Both the position numbers and the translations under genes were made by a program. Shown one piece after another: positions 31,744 to 42,399 of a stretch of 64,000 nucleotides of DNA; positions within the stretch are counted from its first letter, which is position 1; each line of letters begins with the position of its first letter. The DNA is from Chloranthus sessilifolius (lineage: Eukaryota; Streptophyta; Magnoliopsida; Chloranthales; Chloranthaceae): assembly GCA_021018995.1 (NCBI GenBank), contig CM037598.1, positions 46,515,185 through 46,579,184 of the forward strand. Reading direction: 5' to 3'. Below the pieces are notes generated by a model. That model had not been told where the DNA came from, made no database searches, and saw nothing but the letters and a program-made list of their open reading frames with translations.

Positions 31744-34122
31744 TGTTAAGACCTGAAAAGTACCACTTTTCACCCCTTAACTTAACCTGTGATTAGACCC
31801 TTAGCCCTTTAATAAATGTTTGTTAAGCTATTTTTGTAGGTAATAAACAGCAGTGCAATAAGGCCATAAATCCTGCTAAGGAGCCTATTTTGACCCCAGA
31901 AGTCCCTCAGAAGAATGAGAACTGAATCAAGACCTGAGAAGAGCCTCGCATAGCTTCCCAAAGCTTCAGAGGATTCAAAAAAATATGCTTCACGCAGTCC
32001 TCGCGAATTCCCAAGACTTCACAACAACTTCTCGCACAGTTGAGTGACATACTAGCTTCAGAATCCTGCCTCGTACAGCTATCACGCAGTAGCTGCAGGA
32101 TGCAAATGTCAAGAGAACCTCTCGCGCAGTCCAGAAATTATCAAAGCCTCGTGAGGATCCTCACGAAGTTCCATTAAGAAGTGAACTTCTCGCGTAGTTC
32201 TCGCGCTATTCAAGAAGAAAGCAGCCTCGCGAAGCTAGAGTTAGCCTCACGAAGATCTATTGTGAAATGGAATGCTCGCGTAGTTCCCGCGCTATTCACA
32301 AGTAGCAATCCAACTGCGCGAAGCCCAATCCAGCGAGAGCTTAACTATCTACCTCGCGACTGCTCAAAGCATCAAGAAGCTGCAACCCCGCGACGTCTGA
32401 AGTTTTAATGCTAACTCATCCTCGCGAAGTCAGTGCTACCATGCGATAAGTCTGGGAATCGACTGCAACCTGGCGAAGCTCTGAACTTTAACCTTCCATC
32501 GCTTTAGTAGGGGACTTTCTGGGAATTTCCAAGGATTAGGGCACGCACTCCCATGCTCAAATCTCCATGCATGCACCCCGAGGCATCCAAGGAACAGTAT
32601 TTGGCCACGTGGCATCATTAAAATTTGGGTTTCCTAACCCTAATGCGCCGCCACACCACTGCTATATAAACCCAAACTTGGTTTAGGTTTAGGGGCTCAG
32701 ACTTTATCACTGATACGGGATCTGAGATCATTTTCTTTTTTATTCTTCTGTAGTTGTAAGTTGTTTTCCTTTTTCTTTTTCTCTCTCTCCATGGCTCAAC
32801 ACTTGCTGGCCATGCCTATGTATGTTTATTAAGATTAGATTAATGGAATTTGTGATTGGGTATTGTACTTTTATGGGATTCGTGTGTTTGAGAGTTGCTC
32901 TGTGTAAGGCTGCTTCCTTGTGATCCGCCATTGCTTTGGTTGTGATTCAAAGCAATGGAGGACTGATTCTAAGGATCCATTCAGATCCAAGTGACCTGTG
33001 TGTCTGGGCTATCATGGTCCGATACAGACTTAGCCCCACCACAAGACCCACTAGATCTGAAATCCCCATGGGAACCTGAGCTGGTAGCCTTGTGACCATG
33101 GTGGTGGCAGCAATATTACTATTCTATTTTGGACTCTATGAGGAGGATAGCCTCTGGGATAGTCTCTGACCATTCAAATGGACAGGCTATAGCCTTAGGG
33201 TGAAGCCAATCCGTAGGATCCAAGATGGATTCTTCTTCTCTGCACATGTGCTTGTAGCCTTGTGGTTGATTGTACAGAGGCAGACTCCCCTATATTTGCA
33301 TAGACCCGCCATCAGATGTTAGATCTAATCTGGTTATGGAGATTGTAGGCTTGTGACTAGACCATTGTAGTCCCACTCAAGCAATGGACAGCTAGATCGA
33401 AGGTTGTACTCAATCCCTTGCTGGTTCTATGTGTCAGGGCTAACATGGTCCTATACAGCCCTAGCCCCACACATAGAGCTTTAGAGGTTGAGGTTCCCTA
33501 TGGATTCTTGAGATTGTAGCCTGGATGAAGTAGTGCCTACAATGATTAACTTATTTTGACCCATCTCTGGACTGTGGTTCCCCTATGGGATAGTCTGTGA
33601 CCATTTGAGTGGACAGGTTATAGCCTTAAGGGATTGGATCATGGCACAGAGATGGGTTGGATTCTTTCTCCTCAGTGGTGATAATGTTGCCATTGGACAG
33701 GATTTCTATAATATCATATCTGAATCTGAGTTACAAAACTTCTCTGATCTTGTCCCAATAGCATACTTCTCACCCTTTTATTTTTATTTTCCCACACTCC
33801 ATCCATTTTCTCAACCCTTTCTGTAGTTAATCCATTAGGCTTCCTTAGGATATTTAGAATAAGTGACCCTAAACTCCCTTCCTTTTAGGACTACCAGATC
33901 TGTAGTCAGATCTGGAGGGACTATTAGAGATGGCTCCCTTGGAGCCGTAGATCACTTTTCCCTGTGGGACAAACTCTTACTTATCAAAACTTGCTACAAA
34001 TGGACCCTGTATCTTGCAGGTCTAGGATTTCTCAGTTGTGCTGATTCCATCCCCTGTTTTACTTTGATTTTAAATTGCTTTTACCACTAACAAATAAAGT
34101 GAGCACATGGGGAGTCACAACA
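31744..34122 (+). repeat. 3' LTR of element B
   Basis: Near-identical to 23285-25650, from TGTTAAGACC to GTCACAACA, with TATA at 32663-32670 and the CG-word array at 31940-32580. Many differences from the 5' copy are CG to TG or CA. The ORF at 33605-33826 mirrors 25133-25354 and is not a gene. Confidence 0.85.
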
Positions 34123-35970
34123 CTCCCTTACTGCAGGATGATCACAGCCCTGCTAGAACAAGGTGGATACCAATGGAAAATGGGGGAACCAACTATGAAA
34201 TTACCCTCAGTTGAGTTTGGGAAGAGATTATGGACCATCAGCATGTCCATGATGAAGAAGAAGAAGGAAGCTGAGACCATCCCTGAAGAAGTTGAAGCGG
34301 CTACTGCCACAGCTGCAGCAGCTACATCAGCAACCACCAGCTCTGATCCACCCACCATCCCTACCCCCATGCATACCATGCCATTCCAACAACCTTCCAC
34401 AATCCCCATCCCTATTCTAATTCCAGCTCCTGCTCAACCCACCTTCCCATTAAACCTGCCCACCCCACTTATCCAAAGAAAATACAAAAAGAAAACCCAT
34501 AAATCAACCAAAGCACCCAATGAACCTACCATACCCATTACCTTACCAACACCTATACCAGGCTCTGAACCTATTCCATTAACCTAGCTCATACCAAACC
34601 TTGAGCCAACTCACATACCTATCCCAATTCCAGACCTACCTTCCCTTTTCACAATGGATGACAGTGAGCCCATGGCCACTGACATTGAACAAACCACCAC
34701 CACTGAACCACCCACCACCAGGGTAACCATTGACCCATTTGATCCCATTACCTCCCCTACCCATTCCATTCCTTTTTCCCCCACCCACGACCAGGACCCA
34801 TTCACATATGAGGGGTTCTCAGCAATGATGGACTCCATTGTGGAGGACATCAGACATGAGTATTCACCCCTCCCTGACTCCCCACAGCCTACCCAATTTA
34901 ACCACGCCCCCACTTCCCCTTTCCAACCAATCCTAACAGCCACACCTACAATCCCCACCATTCCAAATCCCCTAGCCCAGATACTTTCCCTTCTTACATC
35001 ATTACAAACTCAAATCCTGGCCAATACCCAAAACCAGACCACCATGCAAACCTACCTCCAATCCATTCAAACCACTCTTCAGACTTTAAACCAACCATAG
35101 CCACCTACATCTATAGCCATACCTATACCCACCCCACCACCTTCACCCCAGCCCTCACCTCTAGTGCTAACAGCCCCTGCTACCACCAAAACAGACCCTG
35201 GTTCTGAGGAGCTAGTCCCTGCCCCACCTACCTACACCTCTACCTCCACATAGATAGATTTTGAGGTCGAGGAGGTGCCTCTCATTTTACCCACCTTTGC
35301 CTCTACCTCTTCCCAAATTAATTTTGAGGAAGAGCTACCCATTGTACCCACATTTACCTCCACCTTCACCCAAACTATGCCCCCTGTGGAGGAACTGCCC
35401 AGGCTACCATTCACCTATGAGGAGGAGTTGGCACCAATCCTCTCACCCCGATCATCTCCATCCCTCTCCTTTGACCTGACCACTCCCCCTACTTCGCAAC
35501 CTTCTAAGAAGGCCCTTGTTCTTGCTTCATCCATACCCATTATCCCATTTTATATCCTCACCAAAGCCATGGCTAATAACCCTTATGTTGGCAGTGATGT
35601 CAAATTTGTGATAGAATCAATCACAGCCATAGTGAAGCAACCATATGAGGGGCAGATTGCCCAGATCAAAGAGGACAATGAGGAGCTGAAGAGGCATTGG
35701 AAATGGTGCTGGATTCCCTAGACCTGTATAAAGTATACAAGATTAAATCAGCCCAGTTGGAAAAGTTTGTGACCACACTCTACTCCACATTCTCAATCCT
35801 CAACCCCGCTGTGCCCAAGGTTATATCATTCAAGGAGCCCTCTAGCACTAAGCCCAAGAAACCAGCTGCCAAAAGATTCAAGGCTGGTGCTGCAACAGCC
35901 ACCACAATTAAGAAAGAGAAAGGAAAATATGAGGAAAAATATGAATGGACCCCCCCCCTTCGAATTAAGT
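34123..35970 (+). mobile_element. ORF3 of element A, part after the insertion of B
   Basis: It resumes at the target duplication and reads YCRMITALLEQGGYQWKMGE and SVEFGKRLWTISMSMMKKK, the segment that follows the conserved domain in C and D. Then comes a long Pro/Thr-rich low-complexity region of several hundred residues with repeated phrases such as PLPDSPQPTQFN. A short coiled-coil-like part and a basic segment (STKPKKPAAKRFKAGAAT) follow. The composition suggests a flexible, probably nuclear or RNA-associated protein rather than an envelope. Broken. Confidence 0.6.
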
Positions 35971-36528
35971 TCAGATTCGGATTAGCTTTAGGTTGTAGTG
36001 TAGACAGTTGTATTTAGAGTCTGTATTTATTTTCTGTTATAGGTAGATTTTCATAGTTTCATTTCTATGCTTTTGTCAAATCTGTAAATTTTATTTTTGT
36101 TTATTAATTTGTATACAGTTCCTATTAATGCAAATTTTCTTTTTGCGAGCCACTTTGTAATGTCTATACTTTCTTTTAATTTTTTCCATGTCTTTATTAC
36201 CCTACTGCTCCTGCATGTTATTATTTCTGAAACAGTGAGGACACTGTTTAACTTAGGTTTTGGGGTATGGCAGGGTAGGTAGGCCATGAAAATAGTTAAT
36301 TTTAGTGTAACAGTGATGGTTAAATTGAGATGAATAAAGTCAATTCTTACCTAATCATGTAGAGAGAAGAAATTTAAAATTTTTGCAAACATTTAAAACT
36401 GAAAATCTTAGAAAAAGTAGCACTACCATGAAGCTAACATCAAGAAATTTTTTTTTTTAGTACTTAGTGATTTAGAGAGGAAAGAAAAAGGTAGAAATAC
36501 ACCCCATGAGTTAATTTGAAGACCATAT
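35971..36528 (+). other. Start of the 3' noncoding region of element A
   Basis: It contains the palindrome ACAGTGAGGACACTGT (36232-36247) and TAGGTTTTGGGGTATGG (36254), homologous to the first purine tract of B, C and D. It continues to TTGAAGACCATAT, where the Tat-lineage copy begins and the homology to B stops. Confidence 0.6.
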
Positions 36529-37190
36529 TGTAGGCACCCCCATTTTTTTCTCTCGGAATATACAATTTTGTTCGGTCAACCTTTGACCTCATAACCCTGA
36601 TATGGGAACCATGCACTGAAACAATAGTACATGGCTAAACACTAGCTGAAATAATAGCTTTGTGGCTCAGATCCCAACATAGGGAGACTATATACTAGAA
36701 CAATAGTATATAGTCAAAATGCATACTAAAATAATAGTCTTGCATTTCAGACTACAGACCAGACCCGAACAACCCCGAATTAAGCGCCTCAAACCCCGCG
36801 GGTAATTTGATTGCACGCTAGACTACAAAGAATCGCCCGAACGGCTCCAGCAACCGTCTCGCTCCCTCAACTAGAGAAAGTAATTCTCCCGGCGCCCCTT
36901 GAGGCGACCGACCCTGTACTATATTTATTATTAAAAATCAAAAATAGAGAAAAAATACAAAACCTTAAAAATTCAGAAATACAAAATCCAAAAACATCAG
37001 AAAACCCCAGAAAAGAAAGGGAACTCTTCATCCCAAACTAAATTTATGGCCAATAAGGAGACTTTTCTCCTGAGGTTTCTATCCCATTCCCCGCACGAGG
37101 ACGTAAAGCATCCCGGCTAAAAAACAAGCCAATGGTCATACCGGACGAGATACTTTGTGGCTTTGAGAGAAGAATCAGTAGTCTTAATCT
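36529..37190 (+). repeat. Probable LTR and leader of the Tat-lineage copy
   Basis: It begins TGTAGGCACCCCC and contains a small internal repeat of the theme CAATAGTA(C/T)A(T/A)GG(C/T)(T/A)AA and AATAATAG (36625-36750). No partner LTR is present, so the right end cannot be fixed. The ORF at 36811-37041 has no recognisable content. Confidence 0.4.
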
Positions 37191-37199
37191 TCACCTCAC

Positions 37200-38520
37200 C
37201 AAAGATCTCTCAGTTATAAATTATACCGATGAAGGGTTACCTTTCGCAAATTCAGATCCCTAGTGTAGCAATTTTGCAGTATACGAACTTACCGAAGACG
37301 AAGAAAGAGCACCAGTTACCGAGGAGGCACTGGACTTCCAATGGGTTATCAAGCGTTTTGATGAGCAAACCAAAGCTGCCGCAAAACCCACAAAAGAACT
37401 TAACTTTTGCACTGAAGAGAAACCCAAGAAGCTACTAATTAGCGCAACGCTTAACTCCAAGGAACGCCAATAAATTGAACAAGTCCTATAAGAACACCTC
37501 AATTCCTTTGCATGGTCCTACGAGGAGATGCCCGATTTAGACCCAAGTTTAATAGAACATCGCCTCGTCTTATAACCCAATGCAAAGTTTGTTAAGCAGA
37601 AACTCTGCAAGATGCACCCACAAACCGCCCTTCAAGTTAAGAAGGAAGTCGACAAGTTACAGAAATCCAAATTTATCCGAGTCATTCTTTACCCTAAGTG
37701 GGTCACCAATATAGTACTTGTCACTAAGAAAGATGGCAGAGTACGGGTTTGCATCGACTTTCGAAACCTCAACCAGGCATGCCCAAAAGATGGCTTCCCA
37801 CTTCCACACATCGACACTCTAGTCGACACACCGCTGGACATGAGATGATATCCTTTATGGACGGTTTCTCTAGATATAATCAGATCAAATTAGCAGAGTC
37901 CGACCAAGGGGAACATACTATTACGCCGTTATGCCTTTTGGGCTCAAGAACGTAGGAGCCACGTATCAACGTGCCATGATGTCTATCTTTCATGACATGA
38001 TGTATAAGTGTATAGAAGTCTACGTCGATGACATATTAGTGAAGTCCCAAATGCGAGTAGGACATGTTCAAGCACTCCGACTGGTGTTACAAAGAGCTAA
38101 AAAATATCAGCTAAAAATGAACCCAAAGAAATGTGTCTTTGAGGTCACTTCCGAAAAATTACTTGGTTTCATAGTTAGCAAGCGAGGGATCGAGATTGAC
38201 CCTACAAAGGTCAGAGCCATCCTCGAGATGCCACCTCCTAGTAATATCAAAGAGTTACAAGGCCTGATAGGAAGATTACAATTCATCAGTAAATTTATCT
38301 CCCAGCATTTGGACAGATGCGATCCTTTCTACAGACTACTTAAAGGAGGAACTGAGTACAAATGGGATGATCAATGTCAGCAAGCCTTCGATAACATCAA
38401 GATGTACCTCCTTAACCCACCAATACTATCGCCACCAGTCCCCGAAAGACCCCTAATTCTATACCTCTTAGCGAGCGAACAAGCAATGGGAGTAATTCTG
38501 AGATAATATGAAGAAGACAG
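37200..38520 (+). mobile_element. Reverse transcriptase region of the Tat copy
   Basis: Upstream linker: FAWSYEEMPDLDPSLIEHRL. Enzyme: KKDGRVRVCIDFRNLNQACP, DGFPLPHIDTLVD, SFMDGFSRYNQIKLAESDQG, MPFGLKNVGATYQRAM and the catalytic EVYVDDILVKSQ. Connection: GLIGRLQFISKFISQHLDRC. The FRNLNQACPKDGFPLPHID wording is typical of the Tat lineage and differs clearly from the Athila copies. Broken. Confidence 0.75.
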
Positions 38521-39330
38521 CAAGAGAGAGAAGGTTATCTACTATCTCAGTAGGACAATGGTCGAATACGAACGAAAATACACTTCAATGGAGAAGACTT
38601 GCCTCGCATTTGTGTGAGCATCTACCAAATTATGACACTACTTTGGAGCACATAAAATACTAGTACTAGCCCGAATGGACCCTCTAAAGTACGTATTCAA
38701 AAAGCCCGTAACATCAGGAAAGATCGCTCACTAGCATATGCTCCTGTAAGAATTTGATATCACTTATGTCACGCAAAAATTGATCAAAGGGCAAGTAGTC
38801 GCCGATTACCTCGCAGATCTCCCACTGCCGAGTGATGAGCCCGTGCATGCACATTTCCTCGATGAGGACCTATTCAAGATTCATAACGAAGAGCCCGATA
38901 AGACCTCATGGATCCTTTATTTTGACAGCGCTCTAAATCACAAAGGAAAAGGCATCAGGATAGTCCTCCTAAGCCCAAAAGGAGTAGTCATACCTAAGGC
39001 TTTTCAACTAGATTTCTCTGTCACTAACAATGTCGCAGAATACGAAGCCTTTATAGTTGGACTATGAGCAACACTACAATTAGGTGTTAAATAGTTAAAA
39101 ACCAACAGTGATTCCAAACTAGTAATTTCACAAGTCATAAGAGAGTGGAAAACTAAGGAAAGGAGACTAATGGCATACCTAGAAACTGCTCAATATTTAG
39201 TAAAGAAATTTGAAAGAATCTCTTTCACGCACATCTCGAGCTTAGAAAACGAGCTGGCAGATTTCTTAGCCACGCTAGCCTCGGTCATTCAAATACCCAT
39301 CAAGCAAAATACCAAGACCTTCTTCATCAA
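38521..39330 (+). mobile_element. RNase H and second (archaeal-type) RNase H of the Tat copy
   Basis: The first RNase H shows MVEYERKYTSMEKTCLAF-like sequence at about 38560-38620. After QVVADYLADLP a second domain follows: WILYFDSALNHKGKGIRIVL, FSVTNNVAEYEAFIVGL, SDSKLVISQV and ENELADFLATLAS. This is the archaeal-type RNase H acquired by the Tat group. The second D and E positions (YEAF, DSKLV) are recognisable. Confidence 0.7.
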
Positions 39331-40765
39331 AAAGTTGACAGTACCCGCCCATGAGGTAGCATGGACCGTCAAGAGAGAATTACTCGTCCTCCCCACAAGT
39401 ACATGACCGAAAAAAGCAATCACCTCAGAAAAGCATGTCAAGACAGAAATCGAAGTCGCTATGTTCAGATTCAAAAAATCATCGACCGACGATGGACAAC
39501 CATGGTATTTCAATATCTGAAACTTCTTGAAACATCAACACATCCCTCCATAAGCCACGAAGATCGAACGGAAGACTATAAGGAACCAATGCACCCGATT
39601 TTGCATACTCGACGAAATATTATATAAAGAGTCCTTCACTAAAGAAGTACTACTATGATACGTCACGACTGCCGAAGGATAATACATCATCTGAAAAGCA
39701 CATGCCAGTGCCTGCAGCGCCCACTCCGATAGATAGAGACTCACCGATCAAGTTATATGACAAGGCTACTTTGGCCGATAATGATCAAATATTGCCACCT
39801 CTACCTCCAATCCTGGAAGTAATGCCAAGAACACGCCGCACTCATCAAAGCGCCATCAGTTGCATTGAATACTATGACCTCGTCATGGCCATTTTTTATG
39901 TGAGCCTTCGATGTCATTGGACCTTTCACAGATACAGTTGGGAACACTCATAAGCACGCGTTCATACTTACAGTGACCGAATACTACACCAAATGGGTAG
40001 AAGTTGAATCCTATGTCAAAATCACTGCTTCAACACTCATAAGGTTTATCATTCAGAATATCATCACCAGGTTTGGAGTACCCAAGATATTTATCACTAA
40101 CAATGAACCATAGTTTATCATGGAGAAAATGAAGAAGTTATGCAAGAAGTACGACATCAATCTACGCCACTTATCACCGTTCTACCCTCAAGGCAATGGA
40201 CAGGCAGAAGCTACGAACAAAATGCTAATTCAAATCCTAAAACACAGTAGAAATAAGTAATGGGGCTGACTAGCCTGAACGACTACCAGAAGTACTCTGG
40301 GCCTATAGGTCCTCTGTTCGTATGGCCACCGGCCAAACTCCCTACCTCCTTACCTACGGGATGGAGGCAGTCTTACCATATAAGATACAAGTACCAGACT
40401 TATAGACTCAACTCGATGATGAGCTATCCTTAGATGAGAGGAGAATTGCCCTACTCACGCAACTAGAGCAGCTCGATGAAACACGTCTAAGGGCAGCTGA
40501 TCACGCTCAGGTATATCAAAGGAGAGTGGCCATGGCTTACGATAAGAAAATCCTTGAATGAACCATTAATATTGGGCAATTAGTCTTGAAGAAAATCATG
40601 CCTTCCATGCACGCCCATCCGAAAGGAAAACTGAAACCGAACTGGGAAGGCCCTTACGTCATAACAGCTGCATACCCTAGAAATGCATACAAACTGGCGA
40701 ACCAAGACGAGGAAGAACTCCCTAGCCCTTGGAATGCCATGTACCTTAGAAAATATTACCCTTAG
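39331..40765 (+). mobile_element. Integrase region of the Tat copy
   Basis: Core segments: ILTVTEYYTKWVEVESY, IITRFGVPKIFITNNE, LRHLSPFYPQGNGQAEATNK, then [20 protein letters not shown] and [12 protein letters not shown]. The end reads KGKLKPNWEGPYVITAAYPR and WNAMYLRKYYP, as in Tat integrase C-termini. The N-terminal zinc region is poorly preserved. Broken. Confidence 0.7.
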
Positions 40766-42370
40766 CCCTGTGATCGTCACATCCCGTGGTTAAATAATTA
40801 TTCTTATCACCCTCGTAGTCATCACGACCCATTCATTAGTCGTACGCCTTCAATTCTTAGAATATCCTTAAGGCCTCCGATTTATCGCCCTCCTTTTCTC
40901 ACTCGGGTAATTTTATTAAAGGACTAGTGACCTATCTAACCCCTTTCAAAAGCATAAGTAACACCCGATCCTCATTTCCCTTCCTCCGCCATTGGAGGAG
41001 ACGTTTGAGCAAAAAATAAAGATGTTAGGTTCAATCAAAACTCATTATTCTTGCGCTAGTAGGATGTTTTTAAAAAAAATATGCATTTATATGTCAAAAA
41101 TCGAGTGAGATCATTATGACGAATGAACAAGTCAATGAGCTCAAGGAAGCATAAGCAGGCTGTGAGGACATCTCTGGTAACTTTACTAGAAGTGTATAAG
41201 CAAGCTGTGAGGGCATCCCTGATGTCCCCATACCACTAGATGTCGTTGTAAGGTTGTGGGAGGAGGACAAACTTTAACTAACCATAGAATATGAGATTTT
41301 GATGGTGCCGAAATTGACGAAGAGCTCGATCATGGCATCCAGTATCCCCTCTGAGAAGAAGATTGTTACCTACCCCTTTTGGAAAGCATTAGATACAAAC
41401 TATTTCCCGCATCACTAAGCCTTACCCCGCTCTTCTATTTTTTATTTTCAGACGATAAATCAAAAGCCTTACAGGATACTCTTAGAAATGAAATTGAAAA
41501 TCGATGAATGATGACTGATGCAATCACCCACTATACCTACCATACTCCTCCCTAATAACCATGGGATAGGACGACCACCACCCTAAGATAAGACCCCTGT
41601 ACAACTGACCTAGTCAAAGAGACCTCCCAAATTTGATGACAGTATCGATCAACTTTTCTTCAAAACTAACTCACCAAATACCCATGACTGCTTATAGACC
41701 CAAAGTGCTCGTCCCTAAACCTAGAGAAGCTCCATTGTATCTTGACGCTGGGGCACTTTTTAGATTAGAAGAACAATCATGTCAAAAGCGTTGGCTTGTC
41801 CACAAAGAAGATAAGAAACGACAAAGTTACCACCCGAAAAGTGCTACTGAAGATACCATAATGCCAATCCTGCCATGTTCCTACATTGGGGCATTTTTTT
41901 TATTATTTTTATTATTTTATTATTATTTCTATCTTAACTATTTGCTTTCCTTGTTGCATTATTGTCATTTCAAAATAAGAGAAAGAAAAAGAGCACATAT
42001 CCATCTTTTGCTACCAGACTCCGGTCAGAGACACTTACCCCCCTTGACATCTAGCAAGGGGAGAACAAAAATATTGACAGCATTACTCACATGTACAGAT
42101 ATAAAGCAACCTTCAACCATCACTGGGCTAGCTCAGGAAGCATCCAAGTCCCAATGACGGCCGATGGTGCTAAAGCAACTAAAAAAAAAGTAAAAGTAGG
42201 CGTTAGAGGTAACTAAAAGGAAAAGGAGCCAATCAGGTATATCTAAACCAAAAATCTATATATATGTCAAAATCTTTTTATTTCCTTTTTTGCACTTGTC
42301 ACCGGGGGCATCCCCCTACATATACAACACACACATACTATAGATACAAAAACACATACACACACCTACT
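40766..42370. other. Noncoding stretch of the Tat copy between pol and the antisense gene
   Basis: AT-rich, with a short tandem duplication at 41150-41240 (period near 45: CATAAGCAGGCTGTGAGGAC, then TATAAGCAAGCTGTGAGGGC). A 174-codon plus-strand frame at 41633-42157 has a phenylalanine/tyrosine/leucine-rich middle translated from T runs and no recognisable domain, so I do not call it a gene. Confidence 0.45.
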
Positions 42371-42399
42371 CCCTACGCTGCCACTGAGATGGCCGAGTG

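Larger units (their letters stand above)
23285..34122 (+). mobile_element. Element B: pol-less Athila-like element with both LTRs, inserted in ORF3 of A
   Basis: About 10.8 kb between matching LTRs (23285-25650 and 31744-34122). It has a tRNA-Asp primer site, gag, a spacer with internal promoter features, ORF3, a 1.9 kb 3' noncoding region and a purine tract. Protease, reverse transcriptase, RNase H and integrase are absent, so it is non-autonomous and would need enzymes from a relative. The LTRs differ at roughly one base in 20 to 25 by eye, mostly C/T and G/A changes at CG sites. That makes it the youngest dated insertion here, perhaps a few million years at typical plant rates. Gag and ORF3 carry several breaks. 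Confidence 0.85.
16446..36528 (+). mobile_element. Element A: Athila-like Ty3/gypsy copy, truncated at both ends and split by B
   Basis: Gag, protease, reverse transcriptase, RNase H, integrase and ORF3 are recognisable in order, followed by the start of the 3' noncoding region. Element B (23285-34122) sits inside ORF3, and the Tat-lineage copy begins at 36529 in the 3' noncoding part. Neither LTR is present in the window. Coding regions carry many breaks, more than in C, so A looks older than C and B. Confidence 0.75.

Noticed and set aside
34128-34961. Minus-strand ORFs rich in glycine, valine and serine opposite ORF3 of A (also 53298-53738 opposite C)
   Set aside because: They are shadows of the Pro/Thr-rich plus-strand ORF3, which leaves the complementary frames open.
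41633-42157. 174-codon plus-strand ORF in the Tat copy
   Set aside because: Its middle is a phenylalanine/tyrosine/leucine string translated from T runs, no domain is recognisable, and it lies in the noncoding stretch between pol and the antisense gene.
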